Of a DNA stretch of 64,000 nucleotides, positions 44,096-52,686 are shown in pieces. How positions within the stretch are numbered: the stretch's first letter is position 1; every line of letters starts with the position of its first letter. The position numbers and the translations under genes are program-made. The DNA is from Lampropedia puyangensis. Lineage in GTDB: Bacteria; Pseudomonadota; Gammaproteobacteria; Burkholderiales; Burkholderiaceae_C. The notes under the pieces are model-generated. The model saw only the letters and a list, made by a program, of their open reading frames with translations, did no database searches and was not told the DNA's origin. The DNA lies in assembly GCF_004833285.1 (NCBI RefSeq), contig NZ_STFG01000004.1, positions 1-64,000 on the forward strand. The letters are read 5' to 3'.

Positions 44096-44713
44096 TTACT
44101 CCTGAGTAGCCAAAGACGCCATTCTCTCGTGAAGCAAGGAGTCGGGATGCAATTGAAAAGACTCCAGCAATGCAGTCATCACCACCAAAACCACTGCAAC
44201 ATCACGTGGTTCGCGGGCGTCACACCACAGCACGGGTGGCTGGCAAAGACTGCAGGTGCACAGACTTTGCTGCTGGAAGTATTGCTGGTAAACAGCCAGA
44301 TCGCGTTGCGCATCATCTTCTGCATGCGTCACGGCAATGACAACGGGAAATCCATGTTGTACCTGCTCCGCCTGTTTAACCTTAACGGTTTGCAAGTACA
44401 CACCGAGATCAGCCAAACGCTCTGCACGACTATGGTCAACAAAGATAACGACTCCTTTGGCCTGTTCAAGCAAGATTTCCCACATGAAATCAAAGCGGTC
44501 CTGCCCTGGCGCTCCATGCAAGCGTAGCTTGTCACCATTGCCAAGCTCCATCACCCCCATATCCATCGCCACTGTCGTCGTCTCTTTCAAGGCAATGGTT
44601 TGCGCATCCGTTGCCACCACATCGGTGTCCACCACATCGATATCACTGATAGTTCGAATAGCTGTCGTTTTCCCTGACCCGACAGACCCCAAGACAGCAA
44701 TATTCCAATCCAT
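44096..44713 (-). CDS. Ras-like small GTPase-type protein
   Basis: 205 residues. P-loop AVLGSVGSGKTTAIRTISD (GSVGSGKTT near residues 9-17), switch-like TTTVAMDMGVMEL, G3 LHGAPGQDRFDFMWEILL (APGQ in place of DxxGQ) and a G4-like VTHAED in place of NKxD, all of which resemble the ATP/GTP-binding proteins paired with Roadblock genes in actinobacterial conservons and in Betaproteobacteria. Nucleotide specificity is therefore uncertain. ATG 44713 is preferred to an upstream start because it opens the first strand. It precedes the ABC-phosphatase gene by 4 bases and follows the unknown gene by 82 bases. Confidence 0.85.
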   Translation of the reverse strand: MDWNIAVLGSVGSGKTTAIRTISDIDVVDTDVVATDAQTIALKETTTVAMDMGVMELGNGDKLRLHGAPGQDRFDFMWEILLEQAKGVVIFVDHSRAERLADLGVYLQTVKVKQAEQVQHGFPVVIAVTHAEDDAQRDLAVYQQYFQQQSLCTCSLCQPPVLWCDAREPRDVAVVLVVMTALLESFQLHPDSLLHERMASLATQE

Positions 44714-44795
44714 AAGCGTCTCACCCCAATCGCAATGCAAAAAATATATTTTTATCTATCCCAAAATGTATGCCAATAGTCGCAAAGAACCAAAA

Positions 44796-45248
44796 CTACT
44801 GCTTATGCGTCAGCAACTTGCCCCACAATTTTTTGAGAAACGACTGCACCGGTGTTCCCGAAGTCAATGCTGCTTTGTTGGTCGATTCAGGCTCTACTGG
44901 GATTTCCTCTTGCGCCAAGCTCACAGCACCCGCCTCGGAAACTGCACCTGAGGCCTGAGCAAGATCCTCCTCCAGCGGCGACACAGAAGCCCCAACCTGA
45001 AAAAGACCAATACATTGCGCCGCGAACAATTGCTCAAGCATCGGCTCAACTTCATAACTTGGCAAATCGACCGAACGGTAAACCAAGAAGCCTACCGTAG
45101 GTTTGCGCGACAGGAGCGCACAAATACGTGCCAAGTCACCAACACGCGATCCATCGTATTCGCTGGAAAAATCAGGCCATTGCCTAAGGTACAGCAGCCT
45201 AGACCGTATATCTTGCTTGACTGCGTTCGTCTCTGTGAGGGTATCCAT
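44796..45248 (-). CDS. protein of unknown function, first gene of the Roadblock/GTPase cassette
   Basis: 150 residues. The N-terminal about 90 residues look globular, with ICALLSRKPTVGFLVYRSVDL and EPMLEQLFAAQCIGLFQVG forming a small winged-helix-like or effector-like pattern. The remainder is Ala/Glu/Ser-rich and probably disordered, ending in a basic helix (FLKKLWGKLL). No family recognised. The gene is upstream of the GTPase on the same strand, and the weakly DUF4388-like feel is only an impression. The start could be 45281 instead of 45248. Confidence 0.65.
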   Translation of the reverse strand: MDTLTETNAVKQDIRSRLLYLRQWPDFSSEYDGSRVGDLARICALLSRKPTVGFLVYRSVDLPSYEVEPMLEQLFAAQCIGLFQVGASVSPLEEDLAQASGAVSEAGAVSLAQEEIPVEPESTNKAALTSGTPVQSFLKKLWGKLLTHKQ

Positions 45249-45427
45249 TCCTGCCTTTCCCGAATAAAAGACATCGACCAAACTTTCGGCATCGTAGGGC
45301 CAAAGGCCTATCTCCGTCTAGGAATAAGGTGATTCCTTTAAAGCGCGAAACGAGCACGTCACGCAGCGAACTTCTGCTTCAAAAAGTATTCAGCAGAACG
45401 CGTTTGAACGCTTATTCGCGCAATACA

Positions 45428-46777
45428 TCACCCCACAGCTTGCAATGCTTCACCCAACGCCTCAACCAGACGATCAATCTCTGCGCGCTCAGCAATAAAT
45501 GGCGGAGCCAGCTGGATCGTATCTGCTCCATAACGGACATAAAAGCCCGCCTCCCAACACTTCATGGCTACCTCAAAAGGCCTGCGGGCAGGCTCGCCAG
45601 GATAGGCCTCCAAAGTCAAGCCAGCCGCCAAGCCAAAATTGCGAATATCTGCCACATGCCGCAGCCCCTTCAAACTATGAACGGCTGATTCAAAATAAGG
45701 ACTTAGTGCCTGAACTCGCTCAACCATTTGTTCCGACGCCAGCACATTCAGTGCCGCCAACGCTGCAGCACAGGCCACAGGGTGCGCAGAGTAGGTATAA
45801 CCGTGCGAAAACTCCACCATGTAATCGGGCCCGCCCGCATCCATGAACGCCTCATGGATCGCATGCTTAGCCACCACAGCGCCCAAAGGCTGCGCTCCAT
45901 TGGTCACTTGCTTGGCCAAAGTCAATATATCAGGCGTCACTCCAAAGACCTCAGAAGCCGTCATGCCGCCAGCACGGCCAAACCCGGTGATAACCTCATC
46001 AAAAATCAACAGGATGTGGTGCTGATCACAAATCTCACGCAACCGCTGCAAGTAACCGACAGGAGGAATCACCACCCCTGCAGAGCCAGAAAATGGCTCA
46101 ACGATCACCGCAGCAATGTTTGATGCGTCATGCAGCGCAATCAAATCAAGCAAACGGTCTGCCAACGCAGCACCCCCCTCTTGCGGCATCCCTTTGCAAA
46201 AGGATCCCGATTTTGGTTGTGTATGAGGCAAGTGGTCAGCCTCCACACCTTGGCCAAACAGTTTGCGGTTGCCTCCGATACCTCCAACCGAGATGCCACC
46301 GAAATTCACCCCGTGATAGCCTTTTTCGCGCCCAATCAGGCGCGTTTTACTCGATTGCCCCTTGAGCCGCCAATACGCACGTGCCATCTTCAACGCAGTA
46401 TCTGCGGCCTCCGAGCCAGAGCCAGTAAAAAACACATGGTCCAACCCCGCAGGCATCAAGCTTTTGATGCGGTGTGCCAGTTCAAACGAAAGTGGGTGTC
46501 CAAACTGAAAAGCAGGCGAATAATCTAACTGCTGCGCTTGCTGCCCAATCGCCTGCGCAATCTCCGGCCGACCATGCCCAAGGCCGCTACACCACAAACC
46601 AGACAATCCATCAAAGATCTTCCTTCCTTGTGCATCCGTATAGTACGCGCCCTGCCCCTGCACAATCACTCGCGGATTACGCTTGAATTCACGGTTGCCC
46701 GTAAAAGGCATCCAGTGGGCATCCATCCAATCAGGATTGATGGCATTGGGCGTATGGTTTGCATCGGTTAACGGCAT
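45428..46777 (-). CDS. class III aminotransferase (omega-amino acid:pyruvate type)
   Basis: 449 residues, fold type I PLP enzyme. Motifs: FDGLSGLWCSGLGHGRPEIA, FFTGSGSEAADTALKMARAYW (first part), GREKGYHGVNFGG, the Asp of LLIFDEVITGFGRAGG, and the PLP Lys in LTLAKQVTNGAQPLG (near residue 290). It matches beta-alanine/omega-amino acid transaminases of Burkholderiales. Substrate preference is by similarity only. AAGGAG precedes ATG 46777, so the longer open frame is rejected. Single gene, divergent from nudJ. Confidence 0.9.
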   Translation of the reverse strand: MPLTDANHTPNAINPDWMDAHWMPFTGNREFKRNPRVIVQGQGAYYTDAQGRKIFDGLSGLWCSGLGHGRPEIAQAIGQQAQQLDYSPAFQFGHPLSFELAHRIKSLMPAGLDHVFFTGSGSEAADTALKMARAYWRLKGQSSKTRLIGREKGYHGVNFGGISVGGIGGNRKLFGQGVEADHLPHTQPKSGSFCKGMPQEGGAALADRLLDLIALHDASNIAAVIVEPFSGSAGVVIPPVGYLQRLREICDQHHILLIFDEVITGFGRAGGMTASEVFGVTPDILTLAKQVTNGAQPLGAVVAKHAIHEAFMDAGGPDYMVEFSHGYTYSAHPVACAAALAALNVLASEQMVERVQALSPYFESAVHSLKGLRHVADIRNFGLAAGLTLEAYPGEPARRPFEVAMKCWEAGFYVRYGADTIQLAPPFIAERAEIDRLVEALGEALQAVG

Positions 46778-46987
46778 CGCGACTCCTTGGTCATCAAAAA
46801 AGAAAGAACGATGGGGTAGTACCACAGCATCATTCGCAACCACCCATTTTGCGCGCACAATGCCTCTTTGTATCTCTCTGTACCCACGCCCTTTGTCAAC
46901 AGGGGTGAACTTGGGCTTAGAACATGTTTACGTTCTAAGAGAATGGTGCACAAATTTTTGTCATAACCACAGCACAACAATAGTCGC

Positions 46988-47494
46988 ATGCAAAAGAGAT
47001 GGAAACCGAACGTGACGGTTGCAGCCGTCATTGAACGCGAGGGGCGCTTTCTTCTGGTTGAGGAAGATACACGCGATGGCTTGCGCCTCAACACTCCTGC
47101 TGGCCACCTGGACCCAGGCGAAGATCCCGTTCAAGCCTGCCGCAGAGAAACTCTGGAGGAGTCGGCCCACGATTTCACCCCAACGGCTCTGGTTGGCATT
47201 TACCTCAACCGCTTCATGCCCTCCAGCGCAACGCAGGACATCACTTATCTGCGCTTTACGTTCTGCGGTACTTTGGGCCAACACCACCCTGACCGTGCGC
47301 TGGACTATGGCATTGTTCGCGCCGTGTGGATGACGCCTGAAGAAATTCGCGCAGCCCAAGCACGCCACCGCTCCCCCATCGTCATGCAATGCATAGACGA
47401 CTATCTGGCCGGAAAGCGCTTCCCCATCGACATCTTGAACGTGGACCCCAGCGTTTACCTCCAACCCCGTTCGGCCACTGAAAACGTCGCGTAA
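46988..47494 (+). CDS. nudJ: NUDIX hydrolase NudJ (phosphatase)
   Basis: 168 residues. NUDIX box GHLDPGEDPVQACRRETLEES (first part; Gx5Ex7RE..EE form, residues about 39-58) with the NudJ start WKPNVTVAAVIEREGRFLLVEE and end SPIVMQCIDDYLAGKRFPIDIL. NudJ hydrolyses HMP-PP, thiamin diphosphate and nucleoside phosphates. 45 bases before pepP on the same strand. Confidence 0.92.
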   Translation: MQKRWKPNVTVAAVIEREGRFLLVEEDTRDGLRLNTPAGHLDPGEDPVQACRRETLEESAHDFTPTALVGIYLNRFMPSSATQDITYLRFTFCGTLGQHHPDRALDYGIVRAVWMTPEEIRAAQARHRSPIVMQCIDDYLAGKRFPIDILNVDPSVYLQPRSATENVA

Positions 47495-47539
47495 AACAGC
47501 AGTCAACGTCACAGCCAGCCCCCTAAGCGTTTAGCCTCC

Positions 47540-48943
47540 ATGCACCACACCGAAACCTTCAACCCCGCAATCTACGCCAGTCGTCGCCAACGTGTGGCGC
47601 AACGCATGCAACCAGGCAGCATCGCACTGATACCGACTGCAATCGAAGCCATCCGCAACCGCGACTCCCATTTCCCGTATCGACCAGACAGCTACTTTTA
47701 CTACTTGACCGGATTCACTGAACCGAACGCCTGGTTGGTGCTGACTGCAGAAGGCCATAGCACCTTGCTGTGCCAACCCAAGGATTTGCAACGTGAAATC
47801 TGGGATGGGTACCGCCTTGGCCCGGAGGCAGCCATTGCCACACTGGGCGTACAAGATGCCGATTCCTTTGACCACTTAATGCAACGCCTGCCGCGCCTGC
47901 TCGAAAACACCACTGCGGTGTACTACCCCTTTGCAACCCATACCGGCATGGCGCAGCAGGTAGAACAATTGCTGGAGAAAGTTCGGGCCCGCGCACGTTT
48001 TGGCGCCAATACGCCAACTGCACAACTGGATTTGTGTGCCATTCTCGATGAAATGCGGCTCATCAAAGATGCTCATGAAATCGATACTATGCGCCGGGCA
48101 GGCATCATCAGTGCCCAAGCCCATGTACGTGCCATGCAGCGCTCGGCACACATGTTGGCAACAGGGCAAGACACACGTGAATACCATCTCGAAGCGGAAC
48201 TGCTGTACATTTTTCGCGAACACGGTGCGCAAGCCCCCGCCTATAACAGCATCGTCGCCGCAGGCCACAACGCCTGCGTACTCCACTACCGCGCCAGCGA
48301 TGCGCCTGTGCGGGCAGGCGATTTGGTACTGATTGATGCCGCCTGCGAACTCGACGGCTATGCCAGCGACATCACACGAACCTTCCCTGCCAATGGTCGT
48401 TTTACAGCCGCGCAACGGGATTTATACGATGTAGTTTTAGCCAGCGAAGAAGCCGCCATTGCCGCCACCAAGCCAGGCGCGCGTTTTAATGACCCGCATG
48501 ATGCGGCCGTACGCATCCTCACCCAAGGTATGCTCGATTTTGGCCTCCTCAACGCCAACCGCGTAGGCACGCTGGATGACGCCATTGCCCAACGCGCCTA
48601 TTTTCCGTTCTACATGCATCGCACCAGCCACTGGCTGGGCATGGATGTGCACGATTGCGGCAGCTATAACGAACCGACCGAAAGTGGTCAGATGCAAGAA
48701 CGGCAAGACCCCCTTTCAGGTGAAACCATTCGCAACCGCCCCTCACGCATTCTGGCTCCAGGCATGATGCTGACGATTGAGCCCGGCCTCTATGTCCGCC
48801 CGGGGCCAGACATTCCTGAGGCCTTCCACCATATCGGCATTCGCATTGAAGACAATGCACTGGTTACCGAGACTGGCAACGAACTCTTGACGCGCGATGT
48901 GCCTGTCAAAGCAGACGCCATAGAAAACCTCATGCGCGTCTGA
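47540..48943 (+). CDS. pepP: Xaa-Pro aminopeptidase PepP
   Basis: 467 residues, the usual aminopeptidase P length. N-terminal creatinase-like domain (RVAQRMQPGSIALIPTA, YRPDSYFYYLTGFTEP) and C-terminal pita-bread domain. Dinuclear metal ligands: Asp in LVLIDAACELDGYASDITRTF (first part), His in MHRTSHWLGMDVHDCG, Glu in LTIEPGLYV and Glu in GIRIEDNALVT. It removes N-terminal residues preceding proline. ATG 47540 opens the N-domain; the pair nudJ-pepP may be co-transcribed. Confidence 0.95.
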   Translation: MHHTETFNPAIYASRRQRVAQRMQPGSIALIPTAIEAIRNRDSHFPYRPDSYFYYLTGFTEPNAWLVLTAEGHSTLLCQPKDLQREIWDGYRLGPEAAIATLGVQDADSFDHLMQRLPRLLENTTAVYYPFATHTGMAQQVEQLLEKVRARARFGANTPTAQLDLCAILDEMRLIKDAHEIDTMRRAGIISAQAHVRAMQRSAHMLATGQDTREYHLEAELLYIFREHGAQAPAYNSIVAAGHNACVLHYRASDAPVRAGDLVLIDAACELDGYASDITRTFPANGRFTAAQRDLYDVVLASEEAAIAATKPGARFNDPHDAAVRILTQGMLDFGLLNANRVGTLDDAIAQRAYFPFYMHRTSHWLGMDVHDCGSYNEPTESGQMQERQDPLSGETIRNRPSRILAPGMMLTIEPGLYVRPGPDIPEAFHHIGIRIEDNALVTETGNELLTRDVPVKADAIENLMRV

Positions 48944-49072
48944 AATGCCCCTCAGCCAGCAATGTGAGAATGAAAATATTTACAGTATTTTCAGTATTTA
49001 TATTGCGTTGGCTGCACATATTCACTTAAATTCTTGAATATCTTTACCCCCATTCACAGAGGAACTTCTGAC

Positions 49073-49633
49073 ATGGCACAAACTGGCTTCTTTGGTAAGC
49101 GCTCCGATACCCCAAAACCTGAATCCACAACCACACCGGCCGCAGCAACACCTGCATCGCCTTTGTCTTCAAGCGCTTCGACCGCAGCCAGCTCAACTGC
49201 TAAACCTGCCGGTTTTTTTGGCGGCACACCTGCAACAAACACGCCCGCCCCTTCTTTTGCCAGCGCCAACGCCAGTGCAGACAAGGCCAGCAACACCAGC
49301 GAACCTGAAACCAAAGAAAGCAAGCTCACAGTCGGCCCAAACATCAAGCTCAAAGGCGTTGAAATCACTGACTGCGATGTGCTGTTCATTGAAGGGGTTG
49401 TGGAAGCCACGCTTGACTCCAAAGTCATCCAGATTTCTGAAAAAGGCTCTTTCAACGGTACAGCCAATATTGACGTAGCTGAAATTCACGGCACGTTCGA
49501 TGGTGACCTGACCGTTCGCGAAAAATTAACTGTATTTGCTACAGGCAAAGTCACCGGAAAGATTCGCTACGGAAAACTCGTTGTGGAAGAAGGCGGCAAC
49601 CTGAGCGGCGAAATCAGCTCCACAGGCAACTGA
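49073..49633 (+). CDS. bactofilin (polymer-forming cytoskeletal protein)
   Basis: 186 residues. An N-terminal disordered Ala/Ser/Thr/Pro-rich tail with two phenylalanine-glycine patches (TGFFGKR and AGFFGGT) precedes a right-handed beta-helix: LTVGPNIKLKGVEITDCDVLFIEGVVEATLDSKVIQ (first part), VAEIHGTFDGDLTVREKLTVFATGKV. Bactofilins polymerise without nucleotide and scaffold cell-shape and polar structures. GAGG before ATG 49073, hence the start; a longer upstream frame is rejected. Monocistronic, terminator downstream. Confidence 0.9.
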   Translation: MAQTGFFGKRSDTPKPESTTTPAAATPASPLSSSASTAASSTAKPAGFFGGTPATNTPAPSFASANASADKASNTSEPETKESKLTVGPNIKLKGVEITDCDVLFIEGVVEATLDSKVIQISEKGSFNGTANIDVAEIHGTFDGDLTVREKLTVFATGKVTGKIRYGKLVVEEGGNLSGEISSTGN

Positions 49634-49653
49634 TCGCAGTAACTGAATCAACA

Positions 49654-49678
49654 AAAGCCACCTGATTGGTGGCTTTTT
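49654..49678 (+). terminator. rho-independent terminator after the bactofilin gene
   Basis: AAAGCCACC and GGTGGCTTT form a 9-bp hairpin with loop TGATT followed by T residues, about 20 bases after the stop. Confidence 0.85.
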
Positions 49679-49776
49679 GCTTTATTTTTTGCTTCATCGA
49701 TCAGCACACAAAATCGCTCAGCAATCAGGGCTCCGGTGTCTCTGTATATCCCAAGAGCCTGGTACTGACCACCCGC

Positions 49777-50829
49777 TCAAGGTAATTTATTCAGCCATTC
49801 TTGCGATAGGAATTTGGTGCGCGCCAACTCCTGTGCTGCAGCATATTCTTCTGGTGTGATAACGCCGGTTGTGCCGCCATACATCTGCACGAAGGTGTCG
49901 CGCATGCGTTCGATCACCTGCTCGCGGAGCAAGCCGGTCTGGCTGCGCAGAGGATCTACCCGCTTCACAGCACTGGTCGTACCTTTATCGCTGAGCTTCT
50001 CGCGCCCGATGCGCAGAATCTGCGTCATCTTTTGGGCATCCATGTCATACGACATCGTCACATGGTGCAGCACCGTAGCCCCTTGTGTGAAACGCTTTTG
50101 CGCAGCGCCCCCAATTTTTCCTTGGGGACTGGCAATGTCGTTTAGCGGCTTGTAAAACGCATCGATCCCCAGCGATTTGAGCGCATGCAAGACCCAGTCA
50201 TCTAAGAATGCATATGAATCGGCAATCGTGAGCTCGCTAACCAACTCCATAGGCGCATAGATCGAATACGTAATGGCACTGCCAGGCTCGACAAACATCG
50301 CCCCACCCCCAGTAATGCGCCGCACCACCGTAACGCCGTGGGCGTGCGCTTGCGCCATATCGACTTCATTGCGCACGGACTGGAACACCCCAAGAATAAC
50401 CGCAGGGGACTCCCACTCCCAAAACCGCAGCGTTGGCGGTCTGCGCCCTGCTGCCACCTCCAGGCTCAGCACCTCATCCAAAGCCGTATGCATTGCAGGC
50501 GATGTGGCGGGCTCATGCAGAATTTGCCACTCATAGTCACGCCATGTTTTGGCCACACCCAAAGCACGCCGCACCGCAATAGCCACCGCTTCAGGGCTAA
50601 AACCAAATAGCATAGCTCCTTCTGGCAATGCTGTGCGGATGGCTTGGGCCAGTTGCACAGTATCGGCTGCGGCAGATTGGCCTTCCAGCGCTTGACTAAT
50701 GGCATCCAAGGCCTCTTCGGGCTCTAAGAAAAAATCACCTGCCACTTGGACATTGCGCAACAACCCCTCTTGCACATCAACATCCACTACAACCAACTTG
50801 CCACCAGGCACTTTGTATTCCCCATGCAT
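49777..50829 (-). CDS. lipoate-protein ligase A-like protein with N-terminal accessory domain
   Basis: 350 residues. Residues about 95-340 are a biotin/lipoate ligase fold: RFWEWESPAVILGVFQS, VVRRITGGGAMFVEPGSAITYSI (first part; RRxxGGG, near residue 177), and the lysine loop SPQGKIGGAAQKR. Residues 1-85 (MHGEYKVPGGKLVVVDVDVQ...) resemble the accessory domain that in E. coli LplA is C-terminal and in archaea a separate protein. Function is either lipoylation of E2/GcvH or a related octanoyl transfer. ATG 50829 lies 9 bases after AAGGAG; a start 27 bases upstream is possible. Confidence 0.8.
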   Translation of the reverse strand: MHGEYKVPGGKLVVVDVDVQEGLLRNVQVAGDFFLEPEEALDAISQALEGQSAAADTVQLAQAIRTALPEGAMLFGFSPEAVAIAVRRALGVAKTWRDYEWQILHEPATSPAMHTALDEVLSLEVAAGRRPPTLRFWEWESPAVILGVFQSVRNEVDMAQAHAHGVTVVRRITGGGAMFVEPGSAITYSIYAPMELVSELTIADSYAFLDDWVLHALKSLGIDAFYKPLNDIASPQGKIGGAAQKRFTQGATVLHHVTMSYDMDAQKMTQILRIGREKLSDKGTTSAVKRVDPLRSQTGLLREQVIERMRDTFVQMYGGTTGVITPEEYAAAQELARTKFLSQEWLNKLP

Positions 50830-51022
50830 CTTGCATATCTCCTTCTTATGTCGCACTAGCGTGCCTTCACGGCCTGTTTCTTACGATTCAATATAGAGAA
50901 ACAGCCGAGCACTCCTTGAGTCAACGCGCATTGTGCACGCCCTCGAACGCATATCCAAGCCTCTGCACGCCACGAACACTCTGTGTGCAATGGCCATGCA
51001 TTCATTGCCCGCACAACAATTA

Positions 51023-51061
51023 CACATGTAATGCGATTAATTGCATTGACATCACATGTAA
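51023..51061 (+). promoter_or_regulatory. repeat-flanked palindrome in the promoter of the PspA/flotillin locus
   Basis: CACATGTAA occurs at 51023-51031 and 51053-51061, exactly 30 bases apart. Between them lies a palindrome AATGC-(8)-GCATT (51030-51047). The second arm overlaps a candidate -35 TTGACA (51046-51051). This looks like an operator for a regulator acting on the promoter of the DUF2170-PspA-flotillin genes. Confidence 0.5.
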
Positions 51062-51074
51062 ACACAATTAAATT
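51046..51074 (+). promoter_or_regulatory. candidate sigma-70 promoter of the DUF2170-PspA locus
   Basis: -35 TTGACA (51046-51051), 17-base spacer, -10 TAAATT (51069-51074). The expected transcription start is about 51081, which coincides with the first possible ATG of the DUF2170 gene; so translation would be leaderless from there or begin at the internal start 51255. Confidence 0.6.
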
Positions 51075-51080
51075 CATCAC

Positions 51081-51701
51081 ATGGAAAGAAAATCATCCGC
51101 CTATTACCAACGATTGCATCGCCAACGCTTGCGCGACAAAGGCCTCATCAAAAAAGAATTGTGGGTTCTGCCGGAATACACGGACGACCTGCTCGCGGTG
51201 GAAAAGCAAATGCGCCAGCCGCGTGGCGCACAACCATTCACACAGGAGGGCAGCATGAACACCAACGCACCGTGGACCATCGAGACTTTGTACCAAGCAC
51301 TGCAAGGCGCCACCCTTTTCAACAGTGGCGAGGCCACACTGGAGCTACTCAATGGCACCGATGCCAGCTTACTCATCACCATGCGCGAGTATGGCGAACT
51401 ACCCCTATTCTTGGCAGTCGCAGGTGGGCAAATTGTGGTGGAAGCTTACCTCTGGCCTGTCAGTTACATTCAAGACCGGGTCGCATTCAACGAACAGGTG
51501 CTGCGCGCGCAAAAGGTATTCCCACTGGCCACCGTCGGCATTGAATCTTTCGCCAATGGCGAGGCCGCCTACATTGTGTTTGGCGCCTTGAGTGCTACGT
51601 CCACACTCGCCAATGTGGTGTATGAAATCGAAACGCTGTCTGACAACGTCATTCAAATGACCGAGGCGTTTGAAAGCGCCCTGCACAACGCTGCCGCTTG
51701 A
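51081..51701 (+). CDS. yjfI: DUF2170 (YjfI-like) protein
   Basis: 206 residues from ATG 51081. Residues 1-58 are basic (YYQRLHRQRLRDKGLIKKELWV) and look like a small DNA- or protein-binding extension. From Met59 (ATG 51255), preceded by an AGGAGG ribosome binding site at 6 bases, the frame encodes a DUF2170 domain of about 148 residues. E. coli YjfI, about 133 residues, corresponds to the second part. Both forms may be made. Neighbour of a PspA-type gene as in the E. coli yjfIJ operon. Function unknown; presumed envelope stress. Confidence 0.78.
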   Translation: MERKSSAYYQRLHRQRLRDKGLIKKELWVLPEYTDDLLAVEKQMRQPRGAQPFTQEGSMNTNAPWTIETLYQALQGATLFNSGEATLELLNGTDASLLITMREYGELPLFLAVAGGQIVVEAYLWPVSYIQDRVAFNEQVLRAQKVFPLATVGIESFANGEAAYIVFGALSATSTLANVVYEIETLSDNVIQMTEAFESALHNAAA

Positions 51702-51788
51702 ACCCCGGTAGCCGGACGAAATGGACACCACCGGACAGCATCCACTGCATGACCGTACCCACCGACTGAAACGACAAAGGAGAGCACC

Positions 51789-52514
51789 ATGACCGTTTGG
51801 AACAAACTCATCACCGCGCTACGTGGCGGCGCTCACGAAGCAGGCGAAGCCATTGTGGACAGCCAAGCGCTGCGCATTCTCGATCAGGAAATTCGCGATG
51901 CCGACGCAGACCTGCGCAAAAGCAAGGAAGCATTGGCTGAAATCATCGCAAAAGAAAAACTGGCCCGCAGCAAACTAGACAAATCTGTGGGAAAAATCCA
52001 AGAATACGAAGGCTACGCAGTCAAAGCACTCGATGCCAATGACGAAGCCTTGGCGCTGGACGTGGCAAACAAAATCGCCATGCTCGAAAACAACCGCACA
52101 GAAGAGCAGGCCCAGGCAGAGCAATTCGCACAAAGCGCCAACCAGTTGCGCCAAGCCATTGCCCAAGCCGAGTCCCATATCAAGCGTCTCAAGCAACAAG
52201 CGGACACCGTCAAAGCCACAGAAAACGTCCAGCGCGCCCAAGCCACCGTGGCCGAGCGCTACAGCGGGGCGGAATCACGCGTGCAAACGGCCTTGGATTC
52301 ACTTGAGCGCATCAAACAAAAGCAAGCTGAGCGAGGTGCACGCCTGCAAGCGGCCACCGAGCTGGCCCAAGAAGGCAGTGAGGACGCATTGGATGCGCGC
52401 TTGCGCTCAGCAGGCATTACCCCTGATACGCATAGTGCCAATGCAGTGCTCGCGCGCCTCAAAGCCAGCCGCACCGCATCCGCAGCAGACTCCTCCAAGC
52501 CCGCTGGCGAATAA
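51789..52514 (+). CDS. yjfJ: PspA/IM30 family protein (YjfJ-like)
   Basis: 241 residues, nearly all predicted alpha-helix and coiled coil. Typical PspA/IM30 start (VWNKLITALRGGAHEAGEAI), DSQALRILDQEIRDADADLRK (first part), then long Ala/Gln/Glu-rich helices and a variable Ala/Ser-rich tail. PspA proteins oligomerise on membranes and protect or remodel them as ESCRT-III relatives. AAGGAG upstream of ATG 51789. Second gene of the locus. Confidence 0.9.
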   Translation: MTVWNKLITALRGGAHEAGEAIVDSQALRILDQEIRDADADLRKSKEALAEIIAKEKLARSKLDKSVGKIQEYEGYAVKALDANDEALALDVANKIAMLENNRTEEQAQAEQFAQSANQLRQAIAQAESHIKRLKQQADTVKATENVQRAQATVAERYSGAESRVQTALDSLERIKQKQAERGARLQAATELAQEGSEDALDARLRSAGITPDTHSANAVLARLKASRTASAADSSKPAGE

Positions 52515-52686
52515 CATCAGCTCACCAGCGTGGCTGCTGTACTGTCAACGGTTGCAAACTGACATAAGCCTGCAACCCGTTGCCCTACAGTGCCAGTCAA
52601 GCTCTCTACAATCGCGATGAGCTCTCAAACTCCATGTTGATTTTGAGTGCGAATTCACAACAAAAAACCGTCCAAGGGAGGCCAGC

